From contig JACJGO010000003.1 in NCBI GenBank assembly GCA_014163555.1, positions 310,001-374,000 of the forward strand: a DNA stretch of 64,000 nt, in the 5' to 3' direction. Origin of the DNA: Flavisolibacter longurius. Its GTDB lineage: Bacteria; Bacteroidota; Bacteroidia; Chitinophagales; Chitinophagaceae. A program made the position numbers and the translations under genes. Below are positions 56,903 through 64,000 of this stretch, piece by piece; the stretch's first letter is position 1, and the number at the start of each line of letters is the position of its first letter. The notes beneath the pieces are model-generated. The model saw only the letters and a program-made list of their open reading frames with translations, was not told where the DNA came from and did not search any database.

Positions 56903-57730
56903 ATGAAAATTTACAGAACCCTTACCGGCATCCTGGTGGAAAGCGAAGGAAATTATTTTTTGGTGAAAGATGTTGCATGGGACCAGTTCATCAATGATGA
57001 TAACCTGCTGGAAAAGTTGCAGCAGGTATGCACCACGCAATCGCCAGTTGACGATACCGCAATGGATGGCCTGCTGGCGCCTATTGGCAACCAGGAACTC
57101 TGGGCCTGCGGCGTAACTTACCTGCGCAGCAAATTGGGCCGGCAGGAAGAAAGCAAGGATGCGGGTGGCGGTGATTTTTATGCACGGGTGTACGAAGCCG
57201 AAAGGCCCGAAGTGTTTTTTAAAGCCACGGCACACCGCGTGGTGGGACCCAACCAAAAAGTCAGAATCCGCAAAGACTCAACCTGGGATGTGCCGGAGCC
57301 GGAGCTGACACTGGTGGTAACATCATCGGGCAAGATCGTTGGCTACACCATCGGCAACGACATGAGCAGCCGAAGCATAGAAGGGGAGAACCCGCTTTAC
57401 CTGCCACAGGCCAAAACCTATGATGGCTGTGCAGCTGTGGGGCCTTGCATTTATGTAACAAACCAGCCTTTGAGCAGCGGCACCAATATACACCTGGACA
57501 TTAACCGGGATGGGAAACCGGTTTATCAGGGAAGCATCGGCCTGGACCAGATGAAGCGGACGCCAAAAGAACTGGTATCATTTGTTTTCCGGGAGTGCAG
57601 TTTTCCCCATGGCTGTTTGATCATGACAGGAACAGGCATTGTGCCCGAACATGATTTTACATTGAAAAGCGGTGACGAGATCCGGATCTCCATCGATGGC
57701 ATCGGGACGTTGGTAAACGAGGTGATGTGA
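56903..57730 (+). CDS. FAH-family 2-keto-3-deoxy-pentonate dehydratase-like enzyme
   Basis: The 275-residue cytoplasmic protein has the fumarylacetoacetate hydrolase fold with metal ligands in [12 protein letters not shown] (Glu pair) and in [13 protein letters not shown] (Asp). The N-terminal half has [15 protein letters not shown] and [13 protein letters not shown], a form seen in FAH proteins that dehydrate 2-keto-3-deoxy-pentonates to 2-oxoglutarate semialdehyde (XylX/KdaD type). That product is the substrate of the dehydrogenase at 46647. It begins 15 bp after the lactonase stop. FAH proteins also include hydrolases and decarboxylases, so the reaction is inferred from family form and context. 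Confidence 0.82.
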   Translation: MKIYRTLTGILVESEGNYFLVKDVAWDQFINDDNLLEKLQQVCTTQSPVDDTAMDGLLAPIGNQELWACGVTYLRSKLGRQEESKDAGGGDFYARVYEAERPEVFFKATAHRVVGPNQKVRIRKDSTWDVPEPELTLVVTSSGKIVGYTIGNDMSSRSIEGENPLYLPQAKTYDGCAAVGPCIYVTNQPLSSGTNIHLDINRDGKPVYQGSIGLDQMKRTPKELVSFVFRECSFPHGCLIMTGTGIVPEHDFTLKSGDEIRISIDGIGTLVNEVM

Positions 57731-58225
57731 TGTGAATGTTTATGGATAAATTCTTTTTGTCGTAAAATCAAATTGCAGGAACGAATAGAATTTGAGACGC
57801 TGAGGGAATTCAAGGTTTATACTTCCCAAACCACAATCCGGTTTTGTTTCCAGGTTGAAAATATAAAACACCTGATTTGGGGAATACCTAAAGTGTGAAC
57901 TTTTTGACGCAAGTGAGTCAATAAAAGTGTGGCGGCATGGATTCCAGCATCCCTTGGTTTGAGAACTTTTCCCGGTAGTTAAAGCAGAAGCAATTTTTCG
58001 TTTCGATTGTTGATGATGTTTTTTTATGCTTTACTGAATACTGCAAAAGGCGAAGAGAAAAATACACCCACTATGGTCTCGTGTATATCAATATCGCCGA
58101 TTGTTTCAATCTTTCTTCCCGGGGAATAAAATAACTGATCGCACTTCGTTGCCGTTCCGTAATAATTTGTCTGTATTTTTCAGCTGGCCGCATTTCGCAA
58201 AGGCCAAGGCAAAAATACGGTTGAC
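57731..58225. other. Intergenic stretch with a possible gene remnant
   Basis: About 495 bp upstream of the GH127 gene. On the minus strand an open stretch of roughly 50 codons (about 58176 down to a stop at 58024) reads like protein (KIETIGDIDIHETIVGVFFS) but has no start codon. The other strand also has a short open frame there. I regard it as a possible decayed gene. The last 100 bp contain TAATTTGT, a -7-like element for GH127. Confidence 0.35.
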
Positions 58226-60181
58226 ATGCGACTGAGATATATCCATATCCCCTTATTGATTATTCTTTCCGTTTTCACAATGACCTTAAAGGCCCAGGTG
58301 GCAAACATTCCTTTGTTTGCCAATTCCACACCCATCCGGGAAGCTTTTCAGCCATTACCTACCGGCGCTGTCAAGCCAGCCGGCTGGCTGCAGGTACAGT
58401 TGCGTCAAAACCTGGATGGATTTACCGGTCACCTTGATAGTCTTGTCCCTGACCTTATTTTGAAAGATGATATCTATGGAAAAAACCGTCTCACCCGGCA
58501 ATTAAAATCAAAGGATGTTGGCGCCCTTGGTGAAGAAGGTGCCTGGCAGGCACAGTTTCTTTGGTGGAACAGCGAAACCCAAAGCAACTGGCGGGATGGT
58601 TACCTGCGCACGGCTATTTTGCTGAACGATAAAAAACACCTGCAGCGGGCAAGGGACTATGTGAATCGCATACTGGCCACACAGGACAGGGATGGCTATC
58701 TTGGCATTTATGATAAGGACCTGCGCTATTCGTTCAAAAATGAAAACGGAGAGCTCTGGTCAAAGGCAACTTTGCTTCGGGGCTTATTGGCCTGGTACGA
58801 ACATACAAAAGAAAGGCAGGTTTTGACGTCGATCATACGAGCCGTAGAAAACGTTATGGCCAATTATTCCAAAGACCGTTCGCAGCCATTTTTCTCTGCG
58901 AATCCGAACGCCGGTGGCCTGACACATGGCCTTGCCTTTACTGACGTCTTGGAAAAGCTGTATCGCATCACAAAAAACAAAGCTTACCTGGATTACCTGG
59001 TTTTTCTGTACCGTGATTTTTCTTCTCATCCACTGAATGAAGATGGGCAATTTGCAAAGTTGCTCAACAGCGGGCTTCCCCTGAAAGGACATGGTGTGCA
59101 TACTTACGAACACCTGCGCTCTGTTGCCGCTGCATACTATGCTTCCGGCGACAAAGGCCTGCAAACGGCCCTGCAAAATTTTCTGCAAAAAATTGAAAAT
59201 ACCACAACGGTTTCCGGCGCACCTATCGGCGACGAATTTATTGGCGGACGGATGGCCGATGCTGCTACCGGGTATGAATACTGCTCACTGCACGAGCTGT
59301 TGGACAGCTACAGCAGCCTGTTAGCAAAAACAGGAAATGCTGTTTATGGGGATAAGATTGAAACATTGTTCTTTAACGCTGCGCAAGGTGCCCGGCACCC
59401 AACTGAAAGCGCCATCTGTTATCTTAAAACAGATAATGCCTACGTCCTTACCGGCGGCCGTAACGGCGATAGCTCGGATAAATTCCAGACCCGCTACCGC
59501 TACTCGCCAGTGCATAAAGAAGCTGCCGTTTGTTGCGTGCCCAATGCCGGTCGGATAACGCCTTCATACGTGCAAAATGCCTGGATGGTTCAACAGGATA
59601 CCCTTGTTGCCGTATTGTTTGGTCCATCTAAACTGGAAACAACTATAGGCGGTCAGCAGATAACGATCCGTCAGGATACCCGTTATCCTTATGAAAACAA
59701 CATTCGGTTTCATATCCAAGCTGCAAAGCAAAAGCCCTTTTTTCTCAAGATCCGGAAGCCTGCCTGGGCAAGCCAGGTAAAAAGCTCCGAAACTTACACC
59801 GTAAGGGATGGTTATCTGCTGTTCCAGTTCAGCCGCAGTCCGACACATCCTTTAACGCTGCAATTTGAAGCGCAGGTGCAGGTGAAAAATGATCGTGCAG
59901 GCGACTATTATTTCAGCTACGGTCCGCTGGTGCTGGCGCACCCCATTACAGGCACACAAACTGTGACCAGGCAGTACACTGTGGCAGGATTGCAGGAGTC
60001 AATTTATACACCGGACAACCTGACCATCTACCGGTTTGCAGAAGGTGAAATAAAAAAGGATGAAAGCCAGGAATTGGTTTTTTACACACAACTGTACAAT
60101 CCAAAAACGGCGAAAAACGAGCCGGTAACACTTGTGCCGATGGGAACGACTATTCTTCTGCAGGTAACCTTTCGAAAATAA
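58226..60181 (+). CDS. GH127-type beta-L-arabinofuranosidase (DUF1680)
   Basis: The 651-residue exported enzyme (signal ending LKAQ) has the GH127 (alpha/alpha)6 barrel followed by beta-sandwiches: LPTGAVKPAGWLQVQLRQNL, ALGEEGAWQAQFLWW, RILATQDRDGYLGIYD and HGVHTYEHLRSV. The zinc and catalytic site is complete: E351 and C353 in TGYEYCSLHEL, and C436-C437 in AVCCVPNAGR, where the first Cys corresponds to the catalytic nucleophile of the family. It would release beta-linked L-arabinofuranose. It stands alone, 496 bp after the FAH gene. GH127 and related families (GH137/146-like) share these residues, so linkage may differ. Confidence 0.87.
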   Translation: MRLRYIHIPLLIILSVFTMTLKAQVANIPLFANSTPIREAFQPLPTGAVKPAGWLQVQLRQNLDGFTGHLDSLVPDLILKDDIYGKNRLTRQLKSKDVGALGEEGAWQAQFLWWNSETQSNWRDGYLRTAILLNDKKHLQRARDYVNRILATQDRDGYLGIYDKDLRYSFKNENGELWSKATLLRGLLAWYEHTKERQVLTSIIRAVENVMANYSKDRSQPFFSANPNAGGLTHGLAFTDVLEKLYRITKNKAYLDYLVFLYRDFSSHPLNEDGQFAKLLNSGLPLKGHGVHTYEHLRSVAAAYYASGDKGLQTALQNFLQKIENTTTVSGAPIGDEFIGGRMADAATGYEYCSLHELLDSYSSLLAKTGNAVYGDKIETLFFNAAQGARHPTESAICYLKTDNAYVLTGGRNGDSSDKFQTRYRYSPVHKEAAVCCVPNAGRITPSYVQNAWMVQQDTLVAVLFGPSKLETTIGGQQITIRQDTRYPYENNIRFHIQAAKQKPFFLKIRKPAWASQVKSSETYTVRDGYLLFQFSRSPTHPLTLQFEAQVQVKNDRAGDYYFSYGPLVLAHPITGTQTVTRQYTVAGLQESIYTPDNLTIYRFAEGEIKKDESQELVFYTQLYNPKTAKNEPVTLVPMGTTILLQVTFRK

Positions 60182-60350
60182 ACGTTGCTGAACAAATTTA
60201 TCTAACGCAGCCTGACTCCTGATCTTCTGTTTGGAGAGGTGCACATCTTTTCCTGTCTATCTTGCCTTGTATACTGTTTACGAATAACTGTTGGCGTTAG
60301 CATGTGATGCAAATATTTTATGCTGTCTCTTAAGGCTAACAACTTGCGCC

Positions 60351-61847
60351 CTATTCCATACTGTTGAGAAGCACTTGCTCTGCATAACAAACCCCGTCTT
60401 CCACTACTACCGGAATGGTCACATCCAGGCGGGTACCTTCTCCCGGGCTGCTTTGCAGGCGGAAATCGCCATTCAGAATTTCGACCCTGCTTTGCATGTT
60501 GGTGATACCAATGCCTTTTCTTTTTTGCGACACGTCAAAGCCAACGCCATCATCAACAATGGTAAACCGCAATGTGTTATTTTCTACCGTTAAATGGATA
60601 TCTACCTTTTGTGCATTGGAATATTTTAAAATATTGGTGAGCTGCTCCTGGGCCAGGCGGTACAGGGTAAGGTGAAGCTCATTTTCCATTTCAGAAAAGG
60701 AAAGTTCTTTGAAGGCCATGTTGACCTCCAGTTGGCCTGCCAACTGTAAAGATTCCACCAGGTCGGTGAGGGTTTCCTTAAAATTCATATTGCCAAGCGA
60801 GGGGGCGGAAAGTTGTTTGGACAGGTTGCGGATTTCGGAAATGGTGCTGTTCAATTGCGCCACACATTTTGGCAGAATCGTGTCTGGCTCTATTTTCTGA
60901 TCGATGCAAAGTTCGAGGTACAACTTCACCGTTGTCAGGATCTGGTTTACATTGTCATGCAATTCGCGGCTTACTTTCGAACGTTCACTTTCCTGGCTGC
61001 GAATGGCCGCCGATGTAATGTACCGGCTCCGGCTTTCCCGCTCTGCATCCAGCTTTTTTTGGAGGTAAACCTTCTCGGTGATATCATTGGCAATACCCAA
61101 AATGCGGGGCGGGTCGCCGGGATCTCCTTTAACAGGTATTACCCTGATCTCGCCATATTTGATCCCGGCAGGATGTTGTGCTTCTTCAATATAATCAACA
61201 ATGCGACCGGATGCTATTGCCTTGTTGTATTGTTCCCGTACCAGTTCATGCGATTCCTGGGGCATGATCTTTTCAATCGGCTGGCCTTCCACTTGTTCGG
61301 GGCTCCAGCCTGTGACACTGGTAAACGCTGTATTGATGGTTTCGAAACGAAACTGATTGGCTCCTTCGGCCCGGATCAGCCACATGGGATCAATAGCACT
61401 GTTGAAGGCCAGTGAAAGTTGGTGCTCGCTCTTTTTCAACGCCAGTTCTGTTACCACCTGAGTGGTTACATCCTGGAAAAGGGATATGATGTTTACAATG
61501 TTACTGTTTTCGTCTTTCAGGGCAGAATTGTACCACTGGCAATAAATTACGGCGCCGTCTTTCGTCAGATTTCGGTTAAAACTCTGGTTGTGACTGGTCT
61601 TGCCGGAGGCAATTGCCGTCATGATAGCTTTAACCTGTTCTCTATCTTCTTCGAATACGAATTCATCCAGGTCAAACGGCTCCTGGAAAAGTTCGTGGGG
61701 CAGGCAGGCAAAAACCGCTGCAGCACGTTCGGAGCAATAGACCAGTTTCATCTTTTGGTTCCACAGCATGATGCCGAACGGGGTGTTTTCCAAATGTTTT
61801 GCCAGGCTTTCCGCATCGATAATTTCATGAAGATTGGGAGGTGTCAT
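60351..61847 (-). CDS. PAS-domain sensor histidine kinase (HisKA_3), no partner nearby
   Basis: The 498-residue protein has no membrane segment. Two or three PAS domains come first (about 15-125 and 140-265; ENTPFGIMLWNQKMKLVYCS and ITGWSPEQVEG-like sequence), then the HisKA_3 dimerisation domain with the phospho-acceptor H297 in SRELHDNVNQIL, and a C-terminal ATPase with TIVDDGVGFD and RKGIGITNMQSR. It belongs to the NarL/DegS-type kinases, which usually phosphorylate LuxR-type regulators; none is in the window. Signal unknown. It is transcribed toward the GH127 gene, 169 bp away. Confidence 0.9.
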   Translation of the reverse strand: MTPPNLHEIIDAESLAKHLENTPFGIMLWNQKMKLVYCSERAAAVFACLPHELFQEPFDLDEFVFEEDREQVKAIMTAIASGKTSHNQSFNRNLTKDGAVIYCQWYNSALKDENSNIVNIISLFQDVTTQVVTELALKKSEHQLSLAFNSAIDPMWLIRAEGANQFRFETINTAFTSVTGWSPEQVEGQPIEKIMPQESHELVREQYNKAIASGRIVDYIEEAQHPAGIKYGEIRVIPVKGDPGDPPRILGIANDITEKVYLQKKLDAERESRSRYITSAAIRSQESERSKVSRELHDNVNQILTTVKLYLELCIDQKIEPDTILPKCVAQLNSTISEIRNLSKQLSAPSLGNMNFKETLTDLVESLQLAGQLEVNMAFKELSFSEMENELHLTLYRLAQEQLTNILKYSNAQKVDIHLTVENNTLRFTIVDDGVGFDVSQKRKGIGITNMQSRVEILNGDFRLQSSPGEGTRLDVTIPVVVEDGVCYAEQVLLNSME

Positions 61848-62238
61848 ACACTCGAGCAGGTGAGGTTAGAAGGTTATTAGTTTAAAATGTTTTACAATAT
61901 ACTGGTGATGGATCAATTTTAATGCATTGATCTTTCAACATGTCAACTGTAAGATGGATTCAATGATCATAGGTTAAAAAGCCGTTTCGATTTTCAGAAT
62001 GATAGAAGTAAATGCTTTGAGTAAAGTCATCACGAAATAGAGCGAATTTAATTCAATAGGTGACTCAGGAGAATGCTTCAAACAGTTGATGGACTCCGTC
62101 TTTTTACCTTGCAACCTCAAAAGATTAAAAGCCGATAGGATGCATGACCGGTTGAACTAAAAGTGCTGGGCCATGAAATTCTTTTAAGCGGGATATCGTA
62201 AAACTTCTTCGTAGATTTACGAATAAGTTACCGAACCC
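61848..62238. other. Intergenic stretch without a gene
   Basis: About 390 AT-rich bases between divergent genes. It holds a short inverted repeat (GATCAA at 61911, TTGATC at 61927) and a TAGATTTAC element about 25 bp before the next gene that may be its -7 box. No reading frame looks coding. Confidence 0.5.
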
Positions 62239-62610
62239 ATGTTTACCACTTCATACTATAAGATTGCCGGCCGTTGGTACCTGGATGCTCCAACATTTAT
62301 AGAGCGGGGCGGCAACCCGGATGACCTCGAACGCATTGGCGCTTTTCATGACTTTCTGGAGATGGTGGCCGACGGTGCTTCTTCGGTTGCCTTTCAATGG
62401 GATACCCAATTCTTTGAAGGTGCAGATCGTTGTGACTTGGTCGGCACCAGTGGCGGGAATACCGGTGGTTACTACCGGATATCGCAGTACCGGGGAGAGC
62501 CTTTGGATATGGAAATTTGGTTAAACACATTAATCTATATCGACCGGGAAGAGCTGCCCCAATCCATCTATTTTAAACTACTTCCGGTTTCGGAGAGTGA
62601 AGGATTGTAA
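62239..62610 (+). CDS. Hypothetical 123-residue protein
   Basis: The small acidic protein has no signal peptide or membrane segment. Visible patterns are a Trp/Tyr-rich start (YYKIAGRWYLDAPTFIE), GAFHDFLEMVADG, and SIYFKLLPV at the end. The composition and length resemble small uncharacterised Bacteroidota proteins that carry a DUF number, but I cannot name one securely. It has its own promoter-like TAGATTTAC upstream and is convergent with a decayed DUF6572-like gene. Function unknown. Confidence 0.7.
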   Translation: MFTTSYYKIAGRWYLDAPTFIERGGNPDDLERIGAFHDFLEMVADGASSVAFQWDTQFFEGADRCDLVGTSGGNTGGYYRISQYRGEPLDMEIWLNTLIYIDREELPQSIYFKLLPVSESEGL

Positions 62611-63010
62611 TCTTACAAATTCTTGCAACAATAAAAAAAGTGGCTGCGCTTTGCGTATTTGTTAGGCGGTAAATATGTAAAGGTTGCGTTGTCCACTGCA
62701 GAATTTTCCACCTAAAGCCAACTCCTGCTCCTTCAATTATTTCTTTAACTTTTTCCAGAAATGAAATTGCTTCAGCCGTTGGCTTGTATTTCATAGCTAT
62801 TTCAATGACCAGTTCTCGACTAACCGCATTGGGATAGTGATCAAGAATTTATTCACTTGCTATGAATTGCATATAAGCATTGATTTTATCCTGAAGCAGT
62901 TGAAAGTGCCAGGTTTCATTCCAGGGATGATGGTCTGAAATGGTAAGGATCACTTTTCCTTCAGGAGTAGTTGAGATAATATCGATAATGTCAGTTTGAT
63001 GAATGCTCAT
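62573..63010 (-). pseudogene. DUF6572-like gene interrupted by an in-frame TAA
   Basis: From the ATG at 63010 (minus) the frame reads MSIHQTDIIDIISTTPEGKV and HPWNETWHFQLLQDKINAY, then meets TAA at 62849-62851 after 53 codons. The same frame continues in coherent sequence (HYPNAVSRELVIEIAMKYKP, then AISFLEKVKEIIEGAGVGF), just where such proteins would go on. I read it as a DUF6572-like protein of about 110-120 residues split by one stop. The last part, beyond about 62690, no longer looks like family sequence and overlaps the preceding gene, so the original end is unclear. A sequence error is possible. Confidence 0.65.
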
Positions 63011-63092
63011 TAGAAAAGAAAAAGTTTTGAAATCTCACCTAACAGTTTTGTATATGCACATTCTTGTTCCAAATTAAATTCATTTTCAATAG

Positions 63093-63297
63093 CAAGAGCA
63101 GCAAGAAATCAAACGTAACCATTTCAATGAAGTAATGAAAATTGGACTCGTTTCATGGCATGAAACTTATCTGCTTTTTCGGTACAAGAAAATTGAATCT
63201 CGAAACGTATAAAGAATTATCCATTGAAGGTATCTCCATAGAGAATAGGCCAAAGCTGTATGAAGAAGGGTTAATTCAAACATGTCAAATTATATAA
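63093..63297 (+). pseudogene. Possible frameshifted small gene remnant
   Basis: One frame from 63093 reads protein-like sequence (EIKRNHFNEVMKIGLVSWHE), and a second frame from the ATG at 63160 continues with 45 codons (LNLETYKELSIEGISIEN and RPKLYEEGLIQTCQ). Together they look like a short gene broken by a frameshift near 63170. No family is recognised. The 45-codon frame alone could instead be a small intact ORF. Confidence 0.3.
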
Positions 63298-63343
63298 AAT
63301 AGTGGCTGCTGACTACCTTATGAAGTATCCCCTACAACGTCCC

Positions 63344-63380
63344 TAAAAAAGAGAAAGCCTCAAATTTCTTTGAGGCTTTT
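63344..63380 (-). terminator. Intrinsic terminator after tRNA-Lys
   Basis: An 11-bp perfect stem (AAAGCCTCAAA/TTTGAGGCTTT) with a TTTC loop; on the minus strand it is followed by a T-run (63345-63350). It lies directly past the 3' end of the tRNA. Confidence 0.88.
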
Positions 63381-63383
63381 CTG

Positions 63384-63456
63384 TGAACCCGCTGGGACTC
63401 GAACCCAGGGCCCATACATTAAAAGTGTATTGCTCTACCAACTGAGCTACGAGTTC
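63384..63456 (-). tRNA. tRNA-Lys (anticodon TTT)
   Basis: The minus strand folds into a complete cloverleaf. The acceptor arms are GAACTCG and CGGGTTC with one G-T pair, the D arm has AGCTCAGTTGGTAGAGC, the anticodon stem ATACA/TGTAT holds loop CTTTTAA, and the T arm contains GGGTTCGAGTCCC. The anticodon TTT reads Lys codons. CCA is not encoded. A strong terminator follows. Confidence 0.96.
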
Positions 63457-63542
63457 AACCCGTTTTGTGATTGGGAGTGCAAAAATAAGAGCTAAGCCAT
63501 TTGCTGCCAAAACTTTTTGCGAGAAAAAAAGTTTTTTTTCTG

Positions 63543-64000
63543 CTACAACAACAACTGCAAAAGCGCCTCTACCATCTGCATTTGTTCCTGCAAGTGTCCA
63601 TGCTCTGCCTCCACATTCACATAGCGAATATTTTGCCGGCTGCAATAAAGGCTCAGTGATCCATCGTCTTCCACTTTCGACGCCTCTTCCAGCACCACGT
63701 TAAAATTCAGGTCCCGCAGGCGGTTGAAAATTTCTTCATCATTGGTCAGAAAAAAATCATCCGGGTCTTGCTGGCTGTTGATATGCACCGGCATCTCACT
63801 TCCCTGGTAAGAAAGTATGCTGAAATGTTCGTTTGTATTGTTGTGCAGGGCCACCAAAATTTTACCTGTATCGAGCAAGGCCAGCACAGAATTGCGGAAC
63901 CCTTTTACGGCAGAAAATGCGGCATCGGAAGTTTTGTTGTACAAAGCCAGGTTGTTGCGGATGCCGTGGTCGCTGAACATGCGGTTGGGATCAAAGCGGT
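63543..64000 (-). CDS. Conserved hypothetical protein, C-terminal part (cut by the window end)
   Basis: The frame is open to the right edge (RFDPNRMFSDHGIRNNLAL), so the 145-residue stretch starting at the ATG at 63980 is only the end of a longer protein. Histidine-rich motifs stand out: LVALHNNTNEHFSI, PDDFFLTNDEE and VNVEAEHGHLQEQM, which could bind a metal as in zinc peptidase or amidase-like proteins. I recall this layout from conserved hypothetical proteins of Bacteroidota but cannot give a family name. No function is assigned. Confidence 0.65.
   Translation of the reverse strand, partial: RFDPNRMFSDHGIRNNLALYNKTSDAAFSAVKGFRNSVLALLDTGKILVALHNNTNEHFSILSYQGSEMPVHINSQQDPDDFFLTNDEEIFNRLRDLNFNVVLEEASKVEDDGSLSLYCSRQNIRYVNVEAEHGHLQEQMQMVEALLQLLL

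Overview
The window looks like chromosome of a Bacteroidota member, most likely family Chitinophagaceae (inferred, not searched). The reasons are a SusC/SusD pair with a TonB plug, many exported proteins whose signal peptides end in AQ, lipoprotein and Tat (RRxFL) signals on metabolic enzymes, TA-rich promoters of the TAnnTTTG type, and glycoside hydrolases throughout. I recognise no insertion sequence, prophage, CRISPR array or rRNA. One tRNA-Lys lies near the right end.

Layout. 1-5047 (+) holds three TIM-barrel sugar isomerases, the first cut by the window edge, around a GH78 rhamnosidase. 5164-11862 (-) is a cassette best known from Planctomycetes: a PSCyt1/DUF1549/DUF1553 cytochrome protein, a Tat-exported DUF1501 protein, another Tat-exported TIM-barrel protein, and a membrane cytochrome c with leucine-rich repeats. 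12086-19271 (+) encodes a large FAD/Fe-S 2-hydroxyacid dehydrogenase and a very large GH106-type rhamnosidase. 19398-22676 (-) has a porin-like barrel, a YceI protein and a START-domain protein. 23023-27678 (+) is one 1551-residue DUF4011 helicase/Vsr-like nuclease protein, a candidate stand-alone defence gene. 27789-35630 (-) has a thioredoxin-reductase-like enzyme preceded by a 51-codon overlapping ORF, an IlvD/Edd dehydratase and SusD/SusC. 36161-45713 (+) runs RraA, an enolase-superfamily dehydratase, a BASS transporter, a Gfo/Idh/MocA gene broken by an in-frame amber codon, GH3 and GH43. 46647-48236 (+) is an alpha-ketoglutaric semialdehyde dehydrogenase. 48355-55608 (-) is a likely operon of AraC regulator, gluconokinase-type kinase, RraA, a second enolase-superfamily dehydratase, GntP and a third RraA. 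55892-60181 (+) has an SMP-30 lactonase, an FAH-family dehydratase and a GH127 arabinofuranosidase. The right end has an orphan histidine kinase, two decayed small genes, the tRNA and a cut-off gene.

How it may fit together (inference). GH43, GH3, GH127, GH78 and GH106 would release pentoses and rhamnose from plant polysaccharide. The lactonase, IlvD-type dehydratase, FAH-type dehydratase and semialdehyde dehydrogenase together supply the steps of a non-phosphorylative (Weimberg-type) route from aldonolactone to 2-oxoglutarate. Overlaid on this is a set that looks exported: three RraA-type aldolase homologues with signal peptides and two Tat-exported enolase-superfamily dehydratases, beside BASS and GntP transporters. 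This suggests sugar-acid dehydration and retro-aldol cleavage outside the cytoplasm. A shared promoter-like motif precedes susC, the semialdehyde dehydrogenase and the lactonase, and may tie these loci into one regulon.
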